Origin: Treponema sp.
GTDB taxonomy: Bacteria; Spirochaetota; Spirochaetia; Treponematales; UBA12059
Direction of reading: 5' to 3'
Length of the DNA stretch: 9,897 nucleotides
Assembly: GCA_012517645.1 (NCBI GenBank)
Contig: JAAYUR010000486.1
Span: 1-9,897, forward strand
How positions within the stretch are numbered: position 1 is the stretch's first letter; each line of letters starts with the position of its first letter. The translations under genes and the position numbers were made by a program. Below are positions 1 to 5,438 of this stretch, one piece after another. The notes beneath the pieces are model-generated. The model was not told the origin of the DNA, made no database searches, and was given only the letters and a program-made list of their open reading frames with translations.

Positions 1-90
1 AAGCTCTGTCCCCCGAATCAAGCTCTGTCCCCCGAATCAAGCTCTGTCCCCCGAATCAAGCTCTGTCCCCCGAATCAAGCTCTGTCCCCC
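1..90. repeat. Tandem array of 19-bp units, about 4.7 copies
   Basis: The unit AAGCTCTGTCCCCCGAATC is repeated without a mismatch at 1-19, 20-38, 39-57 and 58-76. A fifth, partial copy covers 77-90 and then runs into the next repeat type. The array starts at the window edge, so its true copy number is unknown. It lies upstream of the pduL operon. The core GCTCTGTCCC recurs at scattered sites further into the window. No reading frame is evident through it. Confidence 0.97.
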
Positions 91-147
91 TTGAATTAGC
101 TTGACCTCCCGTCCGTCCCCCTTGAATCAGCTTGACCTCCCGTCCGT
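86..147. repeat. Two tandem 31-bp units
   Basis: Positions 86-116 and 117-147 are two 31-bp copies differing at one base (T97 versus C128). Each begins CCCCCTTGAAT and ends CCTCCCGTCCGT. The first copy shares its run of five C with the last 19-bp unit, so the two arrays interlock. Each copy contains TTGACC, a good match to a sigma70 -35 box. Confidence 0.95.
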
Positions 148-158
148 TCGCGTATACT
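132..158 (+). promoter_or_regulatory. Possible sigma70-type promoter for the pduL operon
   Basis: TTGACC (132-137, 5/6 to consensus) is followed after 15 bases by TATACT (153-158, 5/6). The spacer is two bases shorter than ideal, which lowers confidence. The -35 box lies in the second 31-bp repeat copy and the -10 box just outside it. A start near 165 would give a leader of about 63 bases before the pduL start codon. Confidence 0.4.
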
Positions 159-215
159 CTGGAACGACACTACAAACAACCACGTACGCCCCGGCGGAAA
201 CCCGGATCGCGTTCC

Positions 216-221
216 AGGAGG
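216..221 (+). promoter_or_regulatory. Ribosome binding site that fixes the pduL start
   Basis: A full AGGAGG sits six bases before the ATG at 228. The frame is open further upstream to a TTG at 132, but that would add 32 mostly basic residues with no similarity to the family, and it overlaps the likely promoter. Confidence 0.9.
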
Positions 222-227
222 ATTCCT

Positions 228-806
228 ATGCCTGAGAACAAGGTTCTCATCAACCTATCCAATCGCCATGTCCACATGTCCCGGGAGGATGTGGAAATCC
301 TGTTCGGCAAGGGTCATCAGCTGACCAAGATGAAGGACCTGCTCCAGCCCGGGCAGTTCGCCTGCGAGGAAACGGTGACCATCAAGGGTCCAAAGGGGTC
401 CTTCGAGGGCGTACGGATCCTGGGGCCGGAACGAAAGGAAACCCAGTGCGAGGTTATGGCCAGCGACGCCTTCCGAATGGGCCTTCGGGAACTGCCCTGC
501 CGGGAGTCCGGACAGCTGGACGGAAGCGCCGCGTTCGAGATTGTCGGTCCCAAGGGCTCCGTCAAGAAGACCCAGGGCCTTATCATCGCCAAGAGACACA
601 TCCACTTCGACCCGGCCAGCGCCGAGCGCTTCGGGGTCAAGGACAAGCAGGTCGTGAAGCTGCATGCGGGAGGAGAACGAGGTGCGACCTTCGACAACGT
701 CATCTGCCGAGTGAACGCCGCCTACGCCCTGGAGTGCCACCTGGATTTCGACGAGGGCAACGCCGTAGGGATCGGGAACGGTGCGCTGGGCGAAGTGATC
801 CTATGA
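228..806 (+). CDS. pduL: PduL-type phosphate acyltransferase (phosphotransacylase)
   Basis: This 192-residue protein interconverts acyl-CoA plus phosphate with acyl-phosphate plus CoA, in the cytosol. It shows the two-domain PduL pattern: NRHVHMS near residues 12-18 and KRHIHF near 122-127 supply the paired histidines expected to bind zinc. EETV near 47-50, two GPKGS turns (residues 54-58 and 107-111), GGERG near 148-152 and the ECHLDFDE stretch near 169-176 also fit. Length is typical for a stand-alone member. The family includes microcompartment enzymes with an N-terminal targeting extension. Here the family motif begins almost at once, so no such extension is present, and no shell protein or acetate kinase gene lies nearby. 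A housekeeping role in acetate or propionate metabolism is therefore the likeliest. Its stop overlaps the next start as ATGA. Confidence 0.95.
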   Translation: MPENKVLINLSNRHVHMSREDVEILFGKGHQLTKMKDLLQPGQFACEETVTIKGPKGSFEGVRILGPERKETQCEVMASDAFRMGLRELPCRESGQLDGSAAFEIVGPKGSVKKTQGLIIAKRHIHFDPASAERFGVKDKQVVKLHAGGERGATFDNVICRVNAAYALECHLDFDEGNAVGIGNGALGEVIL

Positions 807-1867
807 ACCGGATCATCCTCAAGGCACAGGACCTGGACGGGTATCTGAACGAGAGCGATCAGAAATTTCTTGCCCAGCTGGACGCCCTGTACCGGCAGGC
901 CATGGTCAGTTTCAACATCCTCTCCCATGCTAAGAGCCCCGATGAGCGGCGCCGGGAGGAGAGGGTCCTGATCGACCTGTATAACCAGATGGGCGGCGCT
1001 ATGCAGGAGGTTTGCAAAGCCGAGTCCCGGGCCCAGGTCTATTCCTTCGTGACCCCCTCGGAGAACCACGGGGAGGCCAGCCGGCTTATAGCCAAGCTCC
1101 GGGACGCCCGAACCCAGCGTTTCGAGTTCGTGTACTACATCCAGCGGGCCTACGAGCTCCTGTTCAACCTGGCCTTCGGGGGGGCCCGGAGCGAGAACAA
1201 GAACCACCTGATCGTCTCCACTCCGGTCACCGTTCCCGTACAGAACTACGCGGTCCACAAGATACCGAACATCGACGACCGGATCGAGAACACCGTGATG
1301 TGCGTCATGCTCCGGGGAGCCCTTCTGCCCTCCATGATCCTTTCCAAGGAGATCCAGGAGTATTCCTCCTCGGGCTACGTGACCCCCTTCGCCCTGTTCA
1401 AGATCAGCCGGGACGACACCAAGGTCGAGAACAACATGGAGTATGTCCTGGATTTGGACCGCTCCTACTTCCGCCCCGAGGACATGGACGGCAAGGATCT
1501 CCTGTTCGCGGATCCCATGAACGCTACAGGGGGGAGCCTCGTCACCGTGGTGAAGTATCTTCTGGACCAGGGAGTCAAGCCCCGAAGCATCAAGGTCTTC
1601 AACGTGATCTCCGCCCTGAAGGGGGCCCTTCGAGTCGTACGGGCCATTCCCGAGGCCACGGTCTACACCCTGTGGATGGACCCGGTCCTGAACGAGATGG
1701 CCTACATCATGCCGGGGCTCGGGGACGCGGGGGATCGGGTCAACGGAACGGACGAGCACGAGCGGCCGCGGGACATGCTCCAGCTGATCGCGGACTACGG
1801 TTCGAACATCGCGAACCTCTACCGTTCCCAGATCCGGACGATCGAGGAGATGGTGTTACGGAGATAA
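803..1867 (+). CDS. Uracil phosphoribosyltransferase-like protein with long extensions
   Basis: The 354-residue protein contains a UPRT core at about residues 138-316. The PRPP loop is DPMNATGGS (237-245). The uracil-binding signature is YIMPGLGDAGDR (301-312), and LRGA and SRDDT match the LRAG and RDEET positions of the family. UPRT makes UMP from uracil and PRPP, a pyrimidine salvage step. Ordinary bacterial enzymes are about 210 residues. This one has about 135 extra residues in front, mostly helical and charged, and about 38 behind the GT that normally lies close to the C-terminus. The extensions carry no motif I recognise. The start at 803 is set by the ATGA overlap with pduL. The core is clear, but the extensions could have shifted substrate or added regulation, so no gene symbol is given. 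Confidence 0.87.
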   Translation: MNRIILKAQDLDGYLNESDQKFLAQLDALYRQAMVSFNILSHAKSPDERRREERVLIDLYNQMGGAMQEVCKAESRAQVYSFVTPSENHGEASRLIAKLRDARTQRFEFVYYIQRAYELLFNLAFGGARSENKNHLIVSTPVTVPVQNYAVHKIPNIDDRIENTVMCVMLRGALLPSMILSKEIQEYSSSGYVTPFALFKISRDDTKVENNMEYVLDLDRSYFRPEDMDGKDLLFADPMNATGGSLVTVVKYLLDQGVKPRSIKVFNVISALKGALRVVRAIPEATVYTLWMDPVLNEMAYIMPGLGDAGDRVNGTDEHERPRDMLQLIADYGSNIANLYRSQIRTIEEMVLRR

Positions 1868-1869
1868 GG

Positions 1870-2859
1870 ATTTCGCGGGTCCGGACGGGTTGTCGCTCCC
1901 GATCCGCCGCGGTCCCGGCTGCCCTGGTCTCTGCCGCTCTATTTCTTTCCTCCTGCGCCTCGATCCGAGCGCCTCGCCTGGCTCTGGAATACTACGAGGT
2001 CGGGAACGCATGGCTGGCCATGGAACAATGGGATAAGGCCGGGGCCGCGTACGAGAAAGCCTTGGCCTACGATCGGAGTTTGGTAGCGGCCTCGTACAAC
2101 CTGGCTCGGGCGCTCACGGAGACGGGGGCCTATGCCCGGGCCTTGGAAGTCCTGGGTCGACTTCGCTCGTCCGATCCCGACAACGTCCGCCTGATCACCC
2201 TGGAAGCCTACGCTCTCTACAAATCCGGGGACGACCGATCGGCCCTGGCCGCGTACCGACGGGCTTCGGAGCTGAACCCCCGGGATCCCGGAACCCTTCG
2301 GAACCTCGCTCTCCTCTTGGAACGTTCGGGCCGGGGCGAGGAAGCCCGAACCATCCTCCGGGAGCTGCACACGGTATTACCCTCCGACGACGCGGTCCTC
2401 CGGCGCCTGGCCTTGCTAGAAGCCCGCCGAGCCCGGGAAGCCCTCGCTGTCGCGGGGACCTCCGCGGTCGGGGATACAGGATCCGACTCGGATCCAGCCC
2501 GGGCCGCTGAGGAAGCCCTGGCTTTTTTATCGGCCTACCTGTCCCGCAAGCCCGAGGATCGGGAAGCCCTCCGAGCTCGGGCGGAACTTCGGGAAAGTCT
2601 GGAACTCTTCGCACGGGCGCTGGAAGATTGGGCTGACCTCGTAAAGGCGGATCCCTCCGACGGGACGGCCTGGTTCCGTCTGGCCCGGCTGCGCTTGGTC
2701 GTAGCCGGCGACCGGGAAGCCGGCCTGGACGCCCTTCGCAAGGCCGTGGACTCGAAGTTTTCGGACGCGAAGGCCGCGGCGGCCCTCTTGTCAGCCCTTC
2801 CGGAAGCGGAGCGAGCCAAACCGGCGGAGATCCTCAGGGCCGCGGGGCTTGCGGATTAG
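1870..2859 (+). CDS. TPR-repeat lipoprotein, start codon uncertain
   Basis: The frame encodes a lipoprotein signal: an arginine-rich n-region, a hydrophobic segment (AALVSAALFL) and the lipobox LSSC, with the acylated cysteine at 1954-1956. It is followed by tetratricopeptide repeats: four consecutive units over roughly residues 40-173, a linker of about 35 residues, then further helical repeats at about 210-300. TPR lipoproteins are usually envelope scaffolds, but the partner is unknown. No in-frame ATG, GTG or TTG lies between GTG 1672, deep inside the UPRT gene, and ATG 2020, which would remove the signal and half of the first repeat. The start given is ATT 1870, seven bases after a GGAG (1860-1863), yielding 329 residues with the cysteine at position 29. 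ATA 1864 or ACG 1858 are alternatives. It is probably translated by coupling to the upstream gene. Confidence 0.8.
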   Translation: MSRVRTGCRSRSAAVPAALVSAALFLSSCASIRAPRLALEYYEVGNAWLAMEQWDKAGAAYEKALAYDRSLVAASYNLARALTETGAYARALEVLGRLRSSDPDNVRLITLEAYALYKSGDDRSALAAYRRASELNPRDPGTLRNLALLLERSGRGEEARTILRELHTVLPSDDAVLRRLALLEARRAREALAVAGTSAVGDTGSDSDPARAAEEALAFLSAYLSRKPEDREALRARAELRESLELFARALEDWADLVKADPSDGTAWFRLARLRLVVAGDREAGLDALRKAVDSKFSDAKAAAALLSALPEAERAKPAEILRAAGLAD

Positions 2860-2864
2860 AGCTC

Positions 2865-4118
2865 ATGGCGCTTCGGACACGTCTGAGCTGGGGACCGACC
2901 GTGTGCACCGAGGCGGGATCCAAGCGCCCTAAGATATCCGCTGAATCGATCCGCGATCTTCTTCCCGTCGTCGCCCTTGTCTATGCCCTACTGGGAGAGC
3001 CGTGGGCGGCAGTCGTCGCTGCAGCCGCCTGGTTTGTCGCGTATCTTACGGAAACTTGGATCCGAAACCGGGACAAGTCGCCTGCTCTGTCCCTCGAGTC
3101 CCGACCTGCTCTGTCCCTCGAGTCCCGACCGCCTCCGTGTATTCCGCCTCCGTTGGTTCCGTCCCCGGCCCCGGGCGCCCCGGGCTCTTCCACGGCCGGA
3201 GGTGCCGGGTCTCCGACTCCATCCTCGGATGCGGTTGTGGAAGGCCCGATCCACGGGGCTTTCTCGATGGGTTCCGTTGTCCCCTTCGGTCTAACCCTTG
3301 CCGCTTTTCTGGCTGTCTTCCTGGCGGCGGAACTATTCCGAGGCGGCTTCCCCGTCCGAGCCGCTATCCTCGACTCGATGCAATCAGCCTTGTACTGTTC
3401 CGCACTCCTGATCCCTCTGGGTTTGCCCACGGCCGTAGTCTTTCTTCAGGGAAGAAAGCACGCGCCCTGCCGAGGGACCGGGATACAGGACCGGATCGCC
3501 GCGTTCCAGATCTCCTGCTGCGCAGGGATGAGCCTGGCAACCGCAGGCGCAATACTGGCGGGCTGGCTGCCTCCCCTGACCCTTCGACAGATGCTTTGGG
3601 CAAACGCCGCGGGAACGGCCCTGCCGAGCTTGATCCTGGGCTCTGTCCCCGTTTCTTCAAGTGCTGTCCCCGGAAATCCCGGGGCGAGTCTGCGGGCGTA
3701 TCCAGACTGCGCACGCCTATTTCCGGATATCTTGGTTCCGGGTCTTCTGTCGGCCGTCCTCCTGCTTGGGGTCTTTCGCCTGAACCTGGGGTACTCCGGG
3801 GAAGCGTCCGGAGCCGTCGACCGTGCCCGGAGTTTAGGGTTCCTGGCCCTTGGCTTGGTTCAGGCCGGGTCTCCCCTGGCGGGCCTGCCGGGGTTGTCCA
3901 GGACTGCGGGGCTTCGGGTCCTTTGGCGGCCTTTGGGGGTATGTCTGGGAGGTTCTATCGCGGCTTTAACCGCTGTTGCCACTACATTTTGGTTTCCTCC
4001 CCTGCGCTCCGCCCTCGGTTTGGTCCTTCCGGAGTCCGGAGAGACCGCTGCCGTGTTGGCCGGGGTCGCGGCGTACGCGGTCTTGGCCGCGATGTTCCGG
4101 GCAGGGCTGAGTCGGTAG
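2865..4118 (+). CDS. Membrane protein resembling a P-type ATPase stripped of its catalytic domains
   Basis: The 417-residue protein has ten predicted membrane segments, at about 31-44, 47-66, 137-158, 171-196, 207-233, 237-258, 286-305, 320-340, 350-378 and 390-412. Their order and local words match P2-type cation ATPases. ALLGEPWAAVV resembles M1-M2. PLGLPTAVV stands where M4 has PEGLP. GIQDRI stands where M5 begins with GRxIYxNI. LPPLTLRQMLWAN matches LPLTxxQILWIN of M6. ARSLGFLALGLVQ matches M8, and PPLRSALGLVLP matches the M9-M10 loop. The actuator domain (TGES) is replaced by a Pro/Ala/Ser-rich linker (about 71-130). The whole phosphorylation and nucleotide domain (DKTGT) is missing between residues 200 and 206. 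The M4 glutamate and the M6 TD pair are also absent, so it cannot be an ATP-driven pump. It starts 5 bases after the lipoprotein gene. Its role is unknown; the frame is intact, which argues against simple decay. Confidence 0.85.
   Translation: MALRTRLSWGPTVCTEAGSKRPKISAESIRDLLPVVALVYALLGEPWAAVVAAAAWFVAYLTETWIRNRDKSPALSLESRPALSLESRPPPCIPPPLVPSPAPGAPGSSTAGGAGSPTPSSDAVVEGPIHGAFSMGSVVPFGLTLAAFLAVFLAAELFRGGFPVRAAILDSMQSALYCSALLIPLGLPTAVVFLQGRKHAPCRGTGIQDRIAAFQISCCAGMSLATAGAILAGWLPPLTLRQMLWANAAGTALPSLILGSVPVSSSAVPGNPGASLRAYPDCARLFPDILVPGLLSAVLLLGVFRLNLGYSGEASGAVDRARSLGFLALGLVQAGSPLAGLPGLSRTAGLRVLWRPLGVCLGGSIAALTAVATTFWFPPLRSALGLVLPESGETAAVLAGVAAYAVLAAMFRAGLSR
3081..3128 (+). repeat. Two exact 24-bp units inside the membrane-protein gene
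   Basis: Positions 3081-3104 and 3105-3128 are identical and in frame, encoding PALSLESR twice. Each unit contains GCTCTGTCCC, the core of the 19-bp array at the window start. They lie at the start of the linker that stands in place of the P-type ATPase actuator domain. Confidence 0.97.
3640..3671 (+). repeat. Dispersed GCTCTGTCCCC motif pair in the membrane-protein gene
   Basis: GCTCTGTCCCC (3640-3650) is followed by the variant TGCTGTCCCC (3662-3671). Together they encode most of the Ser/Val/Pro-rich M6-M7 loop, in a different reading frame from the copies at 3084 and 3108. Confidence 0.6.
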
Positions 4119-4238
4119 TGGTACGAAGCTTGTGCCGACTTAGATCCGAGGGCTAATGGATCGACCGAAACAGCTCTTGGACCGGCTCATGAGGCGTCTG
4201 GAGGCGTCTGGGCACGAGTAGCACAAGCTTCGTAACAC
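4118..4238. mobile_element. MITE-like 121-bp element with 18-bp terminal inverted repeats
   Basis: GTGGTACGAAGCTTGTGC (4118-4135) and GCACAAGCTTCGTAACAC (4221-4238) are inverted copies matching at 17 of 18 bases, with 85 bases between them. Directly outside lie TCGGTA (4112-4117) and TCGGAA (4239-4244), a possible 6-bp target duplication with one mismatch. The inside has a tandem 10-bp repeat (GAGGCGTCTG at 4191-4200 and 4201-4210) and no transposase, so it would move only with help in trans. The stop codon of the upstream gene straddles the left end. The same repeats could instead form a long RNA hairpin and act as a terminator or stabiliser, although there is no U-tract. Confidence 0.6.
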
Positions 4239-4268
4239 TCGGAAAGGATCCCAAACCGGGGGCTTGAA

Positions 4269-5144
4269 ATGCTTCGAGTATTTCAACACCCTGATCCAAT
4301 GATTATTGGGACGACAAGATCCGGACAGACCTATTTCGCATTCCGGGGGCAGGAGTTTCTAGTCCGCCCGGACGGCCGCGCGGATCCCCTGGGATTCCAT
4401 CCCTTTCCGGACAGGGAAGCTGGAAACGACCCTTGGCTGTTGGACTCCTTCCCCCTCAGGGTGTCGAGCCTGTCCGATACCTCTGAGAAGTGTCTCCCGC
4501 CCATCGTCCTATCCCTTTCCGCGGAAGCTGAAGCCCCGGAGGGCCTGGCCTGGGTTCCCTTCCGATCGGTCCTAGCCGGCCAAGCCTGGGACGGGGTTCT
4601 TCCAGCCTGCAGGGCTCTGTCCCTCGCTCAGTGGCGGTCCGTATCCCGGTTCTGCGGGCGTTGCGGCTCCGCCCAGAGGGATAAAGCGGACGAGACCGCC
4701 CGGCTCTGTCCCTCCTGCGGGCTTGTTACCTATCCCCGCCTGTCCCCCGCGATCCTGGCCCGTGTGCACAGAGGCGGCCGCATACTCCTCGCCCGCAACG
4801 CCGCTTTCAAGTCCGGGATCTTCAGCGTCCTGGCCGGTTTCGTGGAGCCCGGGGAGAGCTTCGAGGACTGTGTGGTCCGGGAAGTCGAGGAGGAAGTGGG
4901 CATCCGGGTCCGGAACGTGCGGTATCTGGGATCCCAGCCCTGGCCCTTTCCGGATTCCCTGATGGTCGGGTTTGAGGCGGAGTGGGAGTCCGGGGAACTG
5001 TCGCCGGACGGGATCGAGATCGCCGAAGCCGGATGGTACGGTCCGGACGACCATCCGCCGTTGCCCTTGCCGGGAAGTCTTTCCCGCCGCATCATCGATG
5101 CGGCGTTCAAGGCGCCGGAGGTTCGAGGTATCGAGCCGATTTAA
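4269..5144 (+). CDS. nudC: NADH pyrophosphatase / NAD-capped RNA hydrolase
   Basis: The 291-residue protein cleaves the pyrophosphate of NAD(H), and in characterised NudC also removes NAD caps from RNA, giving NMN and AMP or 5'-monophosphate RNA. The zinc ribbon is CGRC (129-132) plus CPSC (147-150). The Nudix box spans about 190-212, with the GFVEPGESFED start, the REVEEE metal-binding core and the closing G. It is followed by the NudC subfamily signature SQPWPFPDS (222-230). Length and domain order are normal. Neither ATG 4269 nor ATG 4299 (residue 11) has a clear Shine-Dalgarno site; only a GGGGG run (4258-4262) precedes the first. The gene begins 30 bases beyond the inverted-repeat element. 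Confidence 0.95.
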   Translation: MLRVFQHPDPMIIGTTRSGQTYFAFRGQEFLVRPDGRADPLGFHPFPDREAGNDPWLLDSFPLRVSSLSDTSEKCLPPIVLSLSAEAEAPEGLAWVPFRSVLAGQAWDGVLPACRALSLAQWRSVSRFCGRCGSAQRDKADETARLCPSCGLVTYPRLSPAILARVHRGGRILLARNAAFKSGIFSVLAGFVEPGESFEDCVVREVEEEVGIRVRNVRYLGSQPWPFPDSLMVGFEAEWESGELSPDGIEIAEAGWYGPDDHPPLPLPGSLSRRIIDAAFKAPEVRGIEPI

Positions 5145-5150
5145 TCGGGG

Positions 5151-5201
5151 CGTTGAGACGCTTCGAGTGCTTGCCGCCCCCTTGGGGGTATTGTTTCAAC
5201 G
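5151..5201 (+). terminator. Hairpin downstream of nudC
   Basis: CGTTGAGAC (5151-5159) pairs with GTTTCAACG (5193-5201) through nine pairs including one G-U. An inner CCCC/GGGG stem (5177-5180 with 5185-5188) closes on a four-base loop. It begins six bases after the nudC stop. There is no U-run after it, so intrinsic termination is uncertain; it may protect the mRNA end instead. Confidence 0.4.
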
Positions 5202-5223
5202 GCCTGTTCCTGCCGGCCCGATC

Positions 5224-5251
5224 TTGTATTTTTGGAGAGGATGCATATATT
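5224..5251 (+). promoter_or_regulatory. Possible promoter, distal, for the DHOD-like gene
   Basis: TTGTAT (5224-5229) and TATATT (5246-5251) are separated by 16 bases. The -10 box is a 5/6 match but the -35 box only 3/6. It lies in an AT-richer patch of the 294-base spacer and would give a leader of about 180 bases. Confidence 0.3.
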
Positions 5252-5333
5252 CTTATCTTGCTCCTGGGATAGGAAGGTGTGGACACGGCGGAAGGATGCC
5301 CCGAAGAGAAACGGCGGGGATTCAGGGTTCGTT

Positions 5334-5342
5334 TGATATATT
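5334..5342 (+). promoter_or_regulatory. Possible extended -10 promoter, proximal
   Basis: TGATATATT (5334-5342) fits an extended -10 element (TG-N-TATATT) with no recognisable -35 box. Transcription from here would give a leader of about 90 bases before the DHOD-like gene. Confidence 0.3.
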
Positions 5343-5358
5343 AGGAAAACTTCGTTCC

Positions 5359-5373
5359 AAGCTCTGTCCCCGA
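5359..5373 (+). repeat. Intergenic copy of the dispersed AAGCTCTGTCCCC repeat
   Basis: AAGCTCTGTCCCCGA matches the first 15 bases of the 19-bp unit at the window start except that one C of the run is missing. It stands alone in the leader of the DHOD-like gene, about 5.3 kb from the array. Confidence 0.7.
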
Positions 5374-5438
5374 CCTCTTCCCGGAAGGCTCCCGATACGG
5401 CCTTCGAGGGTGAATCGAGTGAGAAACAAGGAGAGAAC

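Noticed and set aside
1..90. CRISPR array
   Set aside because: The 19-bp units follow one another with no spacers, so this is a simple tandem repeat.
132..227. Upstream TTG start extending PduL by 32 residues
   Set aside because: The added residues are arginine-rich and unlike the family, overlap a repeat and the likely promoter, and a full AGGAGG precedes ATG 228.
2865..4118. Plain pseudogene of a cation ATPase
   Set aside because: The frame is intact over 417 codons, the hydrophobic segments are preserved, and both missing domains are cleanly replaced by short linkers. Early decay cannot be fully excluded.
3002..4156. Second plus-strand frame of 384 codons over the ATPase-like gene
   Set aside because: Arg/Pro/Gly-rich with no membrane segments or motifs, while the other frame shows ordered helices and P-type ATPase words.
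4156..4221. 21-codon frame inside the inverted-repeat element
   Set aside because: Too short to judge, with no ribosome site and no recognised family; the 10-bp duplication inside it argues against selection as a peptide.
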